NCBI GenBank assembly: GCA_013362725.1
Contig: JABFVP010000627.1
Location: forward strand, 1-19,408
Direction: 5' to 3'
Origin: Cupriavidus sp.
GTDB lineage: Bacteria; Pseudomonadota; Gammaproteobacteria; Burkholderiales; Burkholderiaceae
Length of the DNA stretch: 19,408 nucleotides
The first letter of the stretch is position 1. Each line of letters starts with the position of its first letter. Under the pieces are notes generated by a model. The model had not been told where the DNA came from, made no database searches, and was given only the letters and a program-made list of their open reading frames with translations. The translations under genes were made by a program, and so were the position numbers. Of this stretch, positions 1-7,721 are shown piece after piece.

Positions 1-1250
1 GACAGCGCCGACACCAGTCCCGCGAACGCCACGTAGGCGCAGATCTGCCACGGCTGGCCGCCGCCCGACTTGAGCAGCGCCGTGGCGATGATGGGCGTGA
101 TGCCGGAAGCGAAGATGCCCGAGAACTGGTAGACGAACGAAATCCCGGTGTAGCGCACCCTGGCATCGAACAGCTCGCAGAACAGCGCCGCCTCCGGCCC
201 GTACACCGCGGCGTAGAGGATGCCGAACGGCACCACGATCGACAGCCACAGCAGCATGGTGTTGCCGCCGCTGTTCAGCATCAGCCAGAACGCGGGGAAG
301 GCCGACAGCGCGGTGATCAGCGCACCCCAGAAATACACCCGCGTGCGGCCGATGCGGTCGGACAGGTGGCCGAAGAACGGGATGAAGAAGCACATCGCGA
401 TCGCCGCCGCCATCACCCCCACCAGCGCCTGCGTGCGGCTGATATTGACGGTCTGGGTCAGGTAGGTGATCGAGAACACGCCGAAGATATTGAAGAAGAC
501 GCCGTCGATATAGCGCGCGCCCATGCCCTTGACGATATTGCCGGGATAGCGCCGCATCATGTCGACAAAGGGAATCTGCGTTTCGGCATTGCGCTGCTTG
601 ACCGCGGCGAATTCCGGCGTTTCCTTGACGTTGAGCCGGATATACATGCCGACGAACACCATCGCCGCCGAGACCAGGAACGCCACGCGCCAGCCCCACG
701 CCAGGAACTGCGCATCCGTCAGGGTCAGCGACAGCAGCGCCACCACGCCCGAGGCCAGGCACAGCCCGATCGCCAGCCCGATCTGCGGCAGCGACGCGTA
801 GAAACCCTTGCGGTGCGCCGGCGCGTACTCGTACGCCATCAGCACCGCGCCGCCCCATTCGCCGCCCAGCCCGATGCCCTGCAGCACGCGCAGCAGCAGC
901 AACAGCACCGGCGCCAGCACGCCGATGCTGTCATAGGTCGGCACCAGCCCGATCAGGAAGGTCGAGACGCCCATGATCATCAGCGTCATTACCAGCATGC
1001 TCTTGCGCCCGACCTTGTCGCCGAAGTGCCCGAAGATCACGCCGCCGAGCGGGCGCGTGACAAAGCCCACCGCGAAGGTGGAGTAGGCCAGCATGGTGGC
1101 CACCAGCGGGTCATCGCCGGGGAAGTACAGCTTGTTGAAGACCAGGCCGGCGACCACGCCGTACAGGAAGAAGTCATACCACTCGATGGTGGCGCCGATC
1201 ACGGACGCCAGCGCGACCTTGCGGATCGCCTGTTCGTTGGGGCTAGTCAT
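1..1250 (-). CDS. MFS transporter, metabolite:H+ symporter (MHS) family, C-terminus cut by window edge
   Basis: Proton-coupled inner-membrane importer, probably for a small organic acid or similar metabolite. 416 residues are visible and no stop occurs before the edge; MHS proteins usually run about 430-450, so only a short C-terminal piece is missing. Visible marks are WYDFFLYG (residues 24-31), typical of the MHS subfamily; the MFS loop 2-3 motif GHFGDKVGRK (74-83); and the sugar-transporter-like signature RVLQGIGLGGEWGGA (121-135). Long hydrophobic segments repeat throughout. The ATG at 1250 has GGAG six bases upstream (1257-1260). The gene lies 119 bp downstream of the GMC oxidoreductase on the same strand, so the two may form one unit that imports and oxidises the same compound under the divergent IclR regulator. 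The substrate cannot be read from the sequence. Family assignment is firm. Confidence 0.93.
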   Translation of the reverse strand, partial: MTSPNEQAIRKVALASVIGATIEWYDFFLYGVVAGLVFNKLYFPGDDPLVATMLAYSTFAVGFVTRPLGGVIFGHFGDKVGRKSMLVMTLMIMGVSTFLIGLVPTYDSIGVLAPVLLLLLRVLQGIGLGGEWGGAVLMAYEYAPAHRKGFYASLPQIGLAIGLCLASGVVALLSLTLTDAQFLAWGWRVAFLVSAAMVFVGMYIRLNVKETPEFAAVKQRNAETQIPFVDMMRRYPGNIVKGMGARYIDGVFFNIFGVFSITYLTQTVNISRTQALVGVMAAAIAMCFFIPFFGHLSDRIGRTRVYFWGALITALSAFPAFWLMLNSGGNTMLLWLSIVVPFGILYAAVYGPEAALFCELFDARVRYTGISFVYQFSGIFASGITPIIATALLKSGGGQPWQICAYVAFAGLVSAL

Positions 1251-1287
1251 GCTTGTCTCCTCTGGTGGTGGGCGGCGTCCTCTGGAA

Positions 1288-1341
1288 GGATGGTTATGGA
1301 CGCCGGATGCGCGGCGGGGCCTGGTGGTTATGGATGCCCGG
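1288..1341. repeat. Imperfect direct repeat between the GMC and MFS genes
   Basis: Two copies of a roughly 16-18 bp unit, TGGTTATGGACGCCGG (1291-1306) and TGGTTATGGATGCCCGG (1325-1341), start 34 bp apart in the 119 bp gap between the GMC stop and the MFS ribosome binding site. The second copy differs by one substitution and one inserted C. They could be a local duplication or a binding site in the leader of the transporter gene. No function can be assigned. Confidence 0.5.
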
Positions 1342-1369
1342 TCCCGCCGGTTTGCCGCTTCGGGTTGCT

Positions 1370-3025
1370 TCAGGCCGCGGCGGCCATCGGCGCGACCACG
1401 TCGGCGTGGTGGATCTCGCGCCGCGCGTCTTCGCGGATCAGGTCTGAGGCGCGCTCGGCCATCATCACCACCGGCACGTTGGTGTTGCCCGAGACCAGCG
1501 TGGGCATCACCGAGCAGTCCACCACGCGCAGCCCGCCAACGCCGTGCACGCGCAGGCGCGCATCGACCACCGCCAGCGGATCGGCGGCCGGGCCCATCTT
1601 GGCCGTGCCCGACGGATGGAAAATGGTGGCGCCATACTCGCGGCAGAAGTGCAGGATCTCGTCGTCGCTGCGCACGTCGTCGCCGGGGCGGAACTCGCGC
1701 TTCATCAGGCCGCGCATCGGTTCGGCCTGCGCCACGCGCCGCGCGTAGCGCACCGCCGCGACGGTGCAGCGCCGGTCCAGTTCGGCCGACAGGTAGTTGG
1801 GCTGCATCGACGGCGGCTCGAACGGATCGGTCGAGCGGATCCGCACGGTGCCGCGCGAAGCCGGGCGCAGCTGGCACACGGAATAAGTGCAGCCCGAGAA
1901 CGGATGGACCGTGCCGCCGGCCATGTCGGCCGACAGTGTCGAGAAATGGAACTGCGTGTCCGGCGTGGCGCTTTCCTCCGGCAGGGCGCGGCAGAACATC
2001 GCGCCCTGGTTGATGCCGATCGCCAGCGGGCCCTTGCGCAGCAGCAGCCATTCCAGCCCCATGCGCGCCTTGCCCGCCAGCGTGCGCAGCTGGTCGTTGG
2101 TGGTGATGGGTCTGGCCACCTCGTAGATCAGCCGGATCTGCAGGTGGTCCTGCAGGTTTTCGCCGACGCCCGGCAGCGCCTGCACCACCGGCACGCCCAG
2201 CTCCTGCAGCAGCGGCGCCGGGCCGATGCCGGACAGCTGCAGCAACTGCGGCGACTGCAGCGCCCCGGCGCACAGGATTACCTCGCGCCGCGCCCGCAGG
2301 ATATGGGGCTGGCCATGCTGGGTGTAGCGCACGCCGACGGCGCGCTTGCCGTCGAACAGCAGGCCGGTGGTGTGCGCATCGGTCTCCACGCGCAGGTTGG
2401 CCCGCCCGCGCGCAGGGCGCAGGTAGGCCACGGCGGTGGAACAGCGCCAGCCGTTGCGCGTGGTCAGCTGGTAGTAGCCCACGCCCTCCTGGTCGCCGCC
2501 GTTGAAGTCGGTCTGGCGCGGCAGGCCCAGCGCCTGGCCGGCGGCGATGAAGGCATCGACCAGCGGGTGACGCCGGTCGATCGAGGTGGCATTGAGCGGG
2601 CCCCCGGTGCCACGCGTCGGCCCGGCGCCGAGATCGTTGTGCTCGAGCTTGCGGAAGTAGGGCAGGCAGTCGTCCCAGCCCCAGCCCGGATTGCCCAGCG
2701 CGGCCCAGTAGTCATAGTCCTCGCGCTGGCCGCGCACGTAGATCAGGCCGTTGATGGCGCTGCTGCCGCCCAGCGTGCGCCCGCGCGGCCAGTAGATGCG
2801 GCGGTCCAGCATGTTGGGATCGGGATCGGTATAGAAGCCCCAGTTCAGCTGCTTGTGGAACATGGTCTTGCCATAGCCGATCGGGATATGGATCCACGGA
2901 TAGCGGTCGGGCGGGCCTGCCTCGAGCAGGCAGACCGAATAGCGGCCATCTTCGCTGAGCCGGTTGGCCAGCACGCACCCGGCCGAGCCCGCGCCCACCA
3001 CGATGTAGTCAACGGTTTGCGACAT
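1370..3025 (-). CDS. GMC family FAD-dependent oxidoreductase (choline dehydrogenase-like)
   Basis: Flavin enzyme of 551 residues that oxidises an alcohol to an aldehyde or ketone and passes electrons to an acceptor. The N-terminus carries the FAD dinucleotide motif GAGSAG (residues 11-16) and the acidic end of that fold (LLEAG). GMC signature 1 spans about 81-104 (RGRTLGGSSAINGLIYVRG), and signature 2 is GALQSPQLLQLSGIGP. The C-terminal block has HPSGTAKMG (His470) and SGNTN (Asn516); this spacing suits the His/Asn catalytic pair of choline oxidase-type enzymes. The ATG at 3025 has AGGAG eight bases upstream; a longer reading frame to 3067 lacks such a site. Choline itself is not implied, since GMC proteins of this type act on many primary alcohols. 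It is divergent from the IclR gene and followed by an MHS importer. Confidence 0.93.
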   Translation of the reverse strand: MSQTVDYIVVGAGSAGCVLANRLSEDGRYSVCLLEAGPPDRYPWIHIPIGYGKTMFHKQLNWGFYTDPDPNMLDRRIYWPRGRTLGGSSAINGLIYVRGQREDYDYWAALGNPGWGWDDCLPYFRKLEHNDLGAGPTRGTGGPLNATSIDRRHPLVDAFIAAGQALGLPRQTDFNGGDQEGVGYYQLTTRNGWRCSTAVAYLRPARGRANLRVETDAHTTGLLFDGKRAVGVRYTQHGQPHILRARREVILCAGALQSPQLLQLSGIGPAPLLQELGVPVVQALPGVGENLQDHLQIRLIYEVARPITTNDQLRTLAGKARMGLEWLLLRKGPLAIGINQGAMFCRALPEESATPDTQFHFSTLSADMAGGTVHPFSGCTYSVCQLRPASRGTVRIRSTDPFEPPSMQPNYLSAELDRRCTVAAVRYARRVAQAEPMRGLMKREFRPGDDVRSDDEILHFCREYGATIFHPSGTAKMGPAADPLAVVDARLRVHGVGGLRVVDCSVMPTLVSGNTNVPVVMMAERASDLIREDARREIHHADVVAPMAAAA

Positions 3026-3077
3026 CGTCGCTGTCTCCTGTTTCTGGCCAGCGGGCGCGCAGCCCACGGCCTGGATT

Positions 3078-3124
3078 TATAATCTGAAACGTTCTGTTCC
3101 GGATTTTATTTTTCAGTGCCGGAA
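3078..3124. promoter_or_regulatory. Divergent GMC/IclR control region with inverted repeats
   Basis: The 130 bp between the two start codons is AT-rich compared with its surroundings. It holds a perfect TATAAT (3078-3083) on the plus strand, overlapping TATAAA (3081-3076) on the minus strand. Neither has a good -35 box at the usual distance. An inverted repeat TTCCGG (3097-3102) and CCGGAA (3119-3124) has a 16-base spacer, and a GAA-N3-TTC element lies at 3086-3094. Such elements fit an IclR operator that serves both genes. Motif positions are read directly; their function is inferred. Confidence 0.4.
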
Positions 3125-3155
3125 TGGAAAGCCCAATCGCTAGGAGACGCCGGTT

Positions 3156-3980
3156 GTGAAACAGAACATGACAATGCCGTTTCAGAATCGCACTGCAGCA
3201 GAGGACGGGGTGCCGGAGGAGGATGCCCGCAGCCTGCGCGTGCTGGCGGTGCTGTCCAGCCTGGCGCGGGCGCAGCAGCCGCAGACGCTGTCGCAGCTGT
3301 CGCAGCGGCTGCATGTGCCGAAGGCGACGCTGATGCGCCTGCTGGCGGCGATGGAGCGCAGCGGCTTCGTGGTGCGGATGCCGGCCGAGCGCGGCTATGT
3401 GCCCGGTCCGGCCGCGGCGGTGTTGTCGCTGCAGACGCTGCGCAGCCCGCCGCTGCTGCGCGAATGCCGCGGCATCCTGGCCCGGCTGGTGGCGCGGCTG
3501 GGCGAGACCTGCAACCTGACCGCGCTCGATGGCGACCGCGTGCTGTACGTCGAGCGCGTGGAAACCCACGAGCCGCTGCGCCTGCAGCTGTCGCCCGGCA
3601 TCCATGTGCCACTGCATTGCACCGCCAGCGGCAAGCTGTTCCTGTCAGCGATGAACCGGCTGGAACGCCAGCAGACACTGCGGCGCCTCGACCTCGCCGT
3701 GCACACGCCGCGCACCCTGGCCGACCTGCCCCGACTCAACACCGAACTCGACCGCCTGGCCGCGCGCGGCATCGGCATCGACCATGAGGAATTCGTGCGC
3801 GGCATGTGCGCGGTGGCGGTGCCGGTGCGCGAACCGGACGGCGCCGGATCGGGCCGGGTGGTGGCGGCGATCGCTTGTCATGCGCCGACGGCGCGGGCTT
3901 CGCTCGAAGCGCTGCTGCAGGCGGTGGCGACGCTGCAGGGGGCGGCGAAGGAGATGGCGGCGGTGCTGTGTGTGCAGTGA
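3156..3980 (+). CDS. IclR family transcriptional regulator
   Basis: DNA-binding regulator of 274 residues, normal for the family. A winged helix-turn-helix lies at about residues 27-85 (recognition region TLSQLSQRLHVPKATLMRLL, 44-63). The effector domain follows, with the family-typical stretch HVPLHCTASGKLFL in the middle and IDHEEFVRGMCAVAVPV near the C-terminus. The likely start is GTG at 3156, which has GGAG (3143-3146) nine bases upstream; an ATG at 3168 is the alternative. It is transcribed away from the GMC and transporter genes, the usual arrangement when an IclR protein controls its neighbours and itself. It converges on the LysR gene, with 22 bp between the stops. Its ligand is unknown. 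Confidence 0.93.
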   Translation: MKQNMTMPFQNRTAAEDGVPEEDARSLRVLAVLSSLARAQQPQTLSQLSQRLHVPKATLMRLLAAMERSGFVVRMPAERGYVPGPAAAVLSLQTLRSPPLLRECRGILARLVARLGETCNLTALDGDRVLYVERVETHEPLRLQLSPGIHVPLHCTASGKLFLSAMNRLERQQTLRRLDLAVHTPRTLADLPRLNTELDRLAARGIGIDHEEFVRGMCAVAVPVREPDGAGSGRVVAAIACHAPTARASLEALLQAVATLQGAAKEMAAVLCVQ

Positions 3981-4000
3981 GCCGGGCCACACGGCTTCTT
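3980..4000 (+). terminator. Weak hairpin between convergent IclR and LysR genes
   Basis: AGCCG (3980-3984) pairs with CGGCT (3992-3996) around a 7-base loop, followed by TCTT. The stem is only five pairs and the T tract is poor, so this is a weak candidate for ending IclR transcription. Confidence 0.25.
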
Positions 4001-4002
4001 GC

Positions 4003-5010
4003 TCAGCGCTTGCGAACGCCGGCCGCCGCCACCGCGCGCGCGGCCAGCAACGGCACCGGCTCGGCCATGACCGATTCGCCGGCACGGCGCATGACGAGTT
4101 CTCGAAACAGGCGAGCCGGGGTGCGCGGCGTGAGTTCGTCATTCCACACCGCGACCACCGGCTCCACGCGGCTGCCGAGTTCGAAGCGAAGCACTCTTCC
4201 CACCTTGGCCAGCGTGAGCTGCGCGGCGATGCGTTCGGGAAACACCGCCAGGAAATGACCGGCCTGCAACAGGCTGGCCGTCGCGGCCACATCGCTGGTG
4301 CGGATGCCAAGCGCGGGCGCTGGCGCGTCCAGCGCCTGGAACGCCGAATGCAACAAGTGAAGCATGCGCGAGCCTGCCGCCGGAATACACCATTGCTGTC
4401 CCGACAGTTCACGCGCCGTCAGCTTGCGGCGCGCCAGCAACGGATGGTCGTGGCTGGCGACGATCACTACCTTCTGTGCCGGGACCACCGGGGCCGCGCG
4501 CAGCGCGGGTAGCGACAGGCGCGGATCGTCATACGCGAACAGCAGGTCCAGCGAGCCATCCACAAGCTGATCCGCGAGCTCGCCGATGCCGCCTTCGATC
4601 ACGCTGATCTCCACGCGCGGATGATCCCGGTAGAAGTCGCTCATCGCCCGTGCCAGGAAGGGCTGCACCGACATCGTCCGGAACGCGATGCGCAACGCCC
4701 CCTGGCTGCCGGCGCGCACTGCCTCCAGCGATTCGGCGAGCCGTTCGAGCTGCGCCAGCAAGACCGCCGCGTGCGCCGCCATCTCCCTGCCAGGCTCGGT
4801 CAGCCGCAGGCCGCGGCGGCTGCGCTCGAACAGCGGCATGCCCACGATGTCTTCGATCTCGGCCAGCGTCTTGGACACCGCGGCGGGGCTGACATGGAAG
4901 CGCACGGCGACGGCGGCGGCGGTCTGCATCTCGCTCAGCGCCAGCATGATGCGCAGATGCCGCAGCTTGAGGCGGCCAAGCAGGGTATGGACGAAGGTTT
5001 CGGCAGGCAT
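4003..5010 (-). CDS. LysR family transcriptional regulator (GbpR/PcaQ-like N-terminus)
   Basis: Regulator of 335 residues from the ATG at 5010. The N-terminus RLKLRHLRIMLALSEMQTAA resembles the GbpR/PcaQ branch of LysR proteins, which begin slightly before the common LysR start. The helix-turn-helix is at about 28-50 (AAAVAVRFHVSPAAVSKTL), followed by GMPLFERSRRGLRLTEPG. The rest is a periplasmic-binding-protein-like effector domain. No strong ribosome binding site precedes 5010; a TTG at 5064 would add 18 residues but is no better supported. The gene is divergent from the Bug-M81-Bug operon, so it is the likely activator of that operon. Its effector is probably the imported compound or a breakdown product. 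Confidence 0.93.
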   Translation of the reverse strand: MPAETFVHTLLGRLKLRHLRIMLALSEMQTAAAVAVRFHVSPAAVSKTLAEIEDIVGMPLFERSRRGLRLTEPGREMAAHAAVLLAQLERLAESLEAVRAGSQGALRIAFRTMSVQPFLARAMSDFYRDHPRVEISVIEGGIGELADQLVDGSLDLLFAYDDPRLSLPALRAAPVVPAQKVVIVASHDHPLLARRKLTARELSGQQWCIPAAGSRMLHLLHSAFQALDAPAPALGIRTSDVAATASLLQAGHFLAVFPERIAAQLTLAKVGRVLRFELGSRVEPVVAVWNDELTPRTPARLFRELVMRRAGESVMAEPVPLLAARAVAAAGVRKR

Positions 5011-5043
5011 GGCAGGCGACGGCAGGGCTGAACGGCTTCTTTT

Positions 5044-5114
5044 GCGAGTTAACCATCTGCTCAATAAACAGCGAGTTTAATTCGCTTTTGGTATCAAGAC
5101 CAATCCCATATAGT
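5044..5114. promoter_or_regulatory. LysR-type operator and promoter region for the Bug-M81-Bug operon
   Basis: Several repeats are packed between the LysR and Bug starts. A perfect inverted repeat, TTGGTATCAAGACCAA (5088-5103, 5 bp arms, 6-base spacer), lies just upstream of TATAGT (5109-5114), a plausible -10 box. This is where a LysR activation site would sit. Further upstream, GCGAGTT occurs at 5044-5050 and again at 5071-5077, 27 bp apart. The second copy is part of GCGAGTTTAATTCGC (5071-5085), which has inverted ends. Operator function is inferred from position and symmetry. Confidence 0.5.
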
Positions 5115-5175
5115 CGGCGCATCACCTGATTCTTTCCAAGCCATCACGAGGCAATCAGACCTCAGGAGGAGACCC

Positions 5176-6165
5176 ATGGAAACAGTATGCCGTTTGCGCT
5201 CGACCATGCGCTGCATGCTTGCCGGCGCAGCCTTGCTGACGGCCACTTGCGCGAGTGCCGCGACCGCGTGGCCCGACCGGCCGCTGCGCCTGGTGGTGCC
5301 GTTTCCGGCCGGCGGTTCCTACGACATCATTGGCCGCACGCTTGCGCGCAAGCTGGAACAGCGGCTGGGGCAGCCGGTGGTGGTGGAGAACATCGCCGGC
5401 GGCGCGACCGTGCCGGGCGTGTCTTCAGTGCTCAAGGAAAAGGCCGACGGCAACACGCTGCTGCTGGCCAGCGACGGCACGCTCAGTATCAATCCGTACA
5501 CGATCAAGGGCCTGCGCTATCGGCCCGATACCGACCTGACGCCGGTGACCATCGTCAGTACCGTGCCGCACTGGATCATCACGCGCACCGACCGCAAGGA
5601 GATGACGCTGGGCGAGCTGAAGGCGCATATCCAGCGCAATCCCGGCAAGGTGTCGATCAGCATCAATGTCGTCGCCGGGGCCGCCCACCTCGGCCTGGCC
5701 GACTGGAAGCGCCGCAATGGCCTGGACTTCACCATCGTTCCGTACCGCGGCTCGCCCCCGGCCATGGCGGATCTGATTGGCGGCCAGACTTATGCCCATG
5801 TCGATGTGATCGGCTCGTCCGTCAACTACGTACAGGATGGCAAGGCCAAGCCCCTGGCCGTGCTGCAGCCGGAACCGGTTACGCAGTTTCCGGCCCTCCA
5901 AACACAGAAGGCGGGTGGCCCGGATGCACTGCAGGTGCGCGGCAACCTGGCGCTGGTGGTCAAGGCGGGTACGCCGGCCCCGGTCATCGACCGGCTTTAC
6001 CAGGAAGTGAAGGCCAGCGTGCATGAAGCGGACTTCGCCGCACGCCTGAAGACGCTTGCCTACGAGCCGGTACTTTCCACCCCCGAGCAGGCGCGCCGCT
6101 TCCTGCAAGCCGAAACGATCCGCTACGGCGCCATTGCACGCGCGGTCGATCTCGAATCCAACTGA
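5176..6165 (+). CDS. Bug/TctC family periplasmic solute-binding protein (first of operon)
   Basis: Extracytoplasmic binding protein of 329 residues, the usual Bug length. A signal peptide covers residues 1-28: basic start, hydrophobic core LAGAALLTATC, likely cleavage after ASA. The mature part opens with WPDRPLRLVVPFPAGGSYDI, the hallmark Bug N-terminal strand and ligand loop, and carries the two-lobe TctC pattern (VENIAGGATVPG, GNTLLLASDG, VPYRGSPPAMADLIGGQ). Bug proteins bind carboxylates, amino acids or related amides. The start at 5176 has a strong AGGAGGAG site (5164-5171). It is the first gene of an operon, with 26 bases to the M81 peptidase. No TctA or TctB membrane gene is nearby, so it either shares a transporter encoded elsewhere or acts in sensing. 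Confidence 0.95.
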   Translation: METVCRLRSTMRCMLAGAALLTATCASAATAWPDRPLRLVVPFPAGGSYDIIGRTLARKLEQRLGQPVVVENIAGGATVPGVSSVLKEKADGNTLLLASDGTLSINPYTIKGLRYRPDTDLTPVTIVSTVPHWIITRTDRKEMTLGELKAHIQRNPGKVSISINVVAGAAHLGLADWKRRNGLDFTIVPYRGSPPAMADLIGGQTYAHVDVIGSSVNYVQDGKAKPLAVLQPEPVTQFPALQTQKAGGPDALQVRGNLALVVKAGTPAPVIDRLYQEVKASVHEADFAARLKTLAYEPVLSTPEQARRFLQAETIRYGAIARAVDLESN

Positions 6166-6191
6166 ACCCTACACGCTGTCGGAGCCAGTCC

Positions 6192-7691
6192 ATGCGCTTT
6201 GTCATTGCCCTGATGCGGCATGAAACCAATACCTTTTCGCCGATTACCACGCCACTGAGCGCATTCAACCGCGGCAGCACCGACGGCCCGCTTTACGGCG
6301 CCGACGCAGTGCGCGCCTGTCAGGGCACCAACAGCGCCGCGGCCGCATTCATCGATATCGCCCGGCGCCAGGGCGACGAATTCGTGATGCCATTGATGGC
6401 GAACGCAGTGCCCAGCGGCATGGTCACGGCCGAAGCGTTCGAGTCGATGGCGGCCACCATCGTGGAGGCGGTACGCGCTGGCTGCGATGCGGTGATGCTG
6501 GACCTGCACGGCGCCATGGTGGCCGAGGGTTATCCGGATGCCGAAGGCGAGTTGCTGGCCCGCATCCGTGCCGTTGCCCCCGAGACGCCGATCGCGGTAT
6601 CGCTCGATTTCCACGCCAACTTCAGCGCTGCCTTGGTCGACAATGCGACCGTGATCGCCGGTTATTGCACCTATCCCCACGTGGACGTGTACGAGACCGG
6701 CGTACGCGCCGCCCGTACCCTGATGGCGGCGCTGCGCGGCGAGGCCCAACCGGTCTTGCTGTGGCGTACGCTGCCGATGCTCACCCACATGCTGCGCCAG
6801 ACCCCGCGCGCACAACCCATGAAGGACATCATGGAGCGTGCGATGACGGCCGAGCGCGATGGCGAGGTGCTCAACGCGTCGGTGTTCGGTGGCTTTCCGC
6901 TTGCCGATATCCCGCATACGGGCCTGGCAGTGGTGATCGTGGCTGAGGCCACCAGGATCGAAGCGGGCCGACGCCTGCTCGACGAGTTGTGCGGCATGGC
7001 GTGGGAACGCCGGGCCGATTTCGTTTTCCCGATCGAGCCGATGGCGCAATCCATCGCGCGCGCCAAGACGCTCACGCAAGGCCCGGTCGTACTGGTGGAC
7101 CACGGCGACAACTGCGGTGCCGGCGGGCCGACCGATGAAATGACGGTGCTGGGCGAAGTCCTGCGCCAGGGGCTCGAAGGCGTGGTCGCCGGGCCCTTCT
7201 GGGACCCCAGGGCGGTGGTGGAATTGATTGCCGCCGGTGTCGGGCAGTCCGTCACGCTGGATGTGGGCGGCAAGACCGACATGCCCGCGCTGGACCTGAA
7301 GGGCCGCCCGCTGCGGCTGACCGGCCGGGTGCAGTGCATTACCGACGGCAATTATCAGGTCACCGGTCCGATGTTCACGGGCATGAAGCTGAGCCTGGGT
7401 CGCACCGTGGTGCTGGATGTTGCGGGGACGCTGGTGGTGATCTGCGAAAAACCTCAGGAGCCGTTCGATACCGGCGTGTTCACGCATGCGGGCATCGACC
7501 TGTCGCGCCGCAAGTACATCCTGATCAAGTCGCGCCAGCACTTTCGCGCCGGCTTCGAGCCGATCGCCAGCGAGATCGTGCTGGTGGCCGGCCCCGGCGT
7601 CTGCAGCTCTGACTACAGCCAGTTTCCGTTCCGCAACCTGCGCCGCCCGATCTATCCGCTGGAAGCGCACACTGTGCTCGATGCCGCCTGA
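6192..7691 (+). CDS. M81 family metallopeptidase (MlrC-like)
   Basis: Cytoplasmic zinc-dependent hydrolase of 499 residues with no signal peptide. The family is named for MlrC, which degrades linearised microcystin; most relatives have unknown substrates. The N-terminal domain starts RFVIALMRHETNTFSP (residues 2-17, His10-Glu11). Candidate metal and catalytic residues lie in LDLHGAMV (Asp104, His106), SLDFHANFS (Asp139, His141) and YPHVDVYETG (His163, Asp165). The motif VVLVDHGDNCGAGGPTDE opens the MlrC C-terminal domain, which ends near KSRQHFRAGFEPIA. GGAG at 6181-6184 precedes the ATG. It sits between two Bug genes with 26 and 30 bp gaps, so its substrate is probably a small amide or peptide-like compound that the Bug proteins also recognise. 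Microcystin is not implied. Confidence 0.92.
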   Translation: MRFVIALMRHETNTFSPITTPLSAFNRGSTDGPLYGADAVRACQGTNSAAAAFIDIARRQGDEFVMPLMANAVPSGMVTAEAFESMAATIVEAVRAGCDAVMLDLHGAMVAEGYPDAEGELLARIRAVAPETPIAVSLDFHANFSAALVDNATVIAGYCTYPHVDVYETGVRAARTLMAALRGEAQPVLLWRTLPMLTHMLRQTPRAQPMKDIMERAMTAERDGEVLNASVFGGFPLADIPHTGLAVVIVAEATRIEAGRRLLDELCGMAWERRADFVFPIEPMAQSIARAKTLTQGPVVLVDHGDNCGAGGPTDEMTVLGEVLRQGLEGVVAGPFWDPRAVVELIAAGVGQSVTLDVGGKTDMPALDLKGRPLRLTGRVQCITDGNYQVTGPMFTGMKLSLGRTVVLDVAGTLVVICEKPQEPFDTGVFTHAGIDLSRRKYILIKSRQHFRAGFEPIASEIVLVAGPGVCSSDYSQFPFRNLRRPIYPLEAHTVLDAA

Positions 7692-7721
7692 GCGTATCCG
7701 CCATCAACCGGAGTGAACCCC

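Noticed and set aside
366..1748. 460-residue plus-strand frame over the MFS and GMC genes
   Set aside because: Antisense to two genes with clear motifs; the composition is typical of shadow frames.
6123..7670. 515-residue open frame antisense to the M81 peptidase
   Set aside because: Low-complexity, His/Arg/Gln-rich translation with no known motif, lying opposite a well-supported gene. High GC content removes stop codons from the opposite strand.
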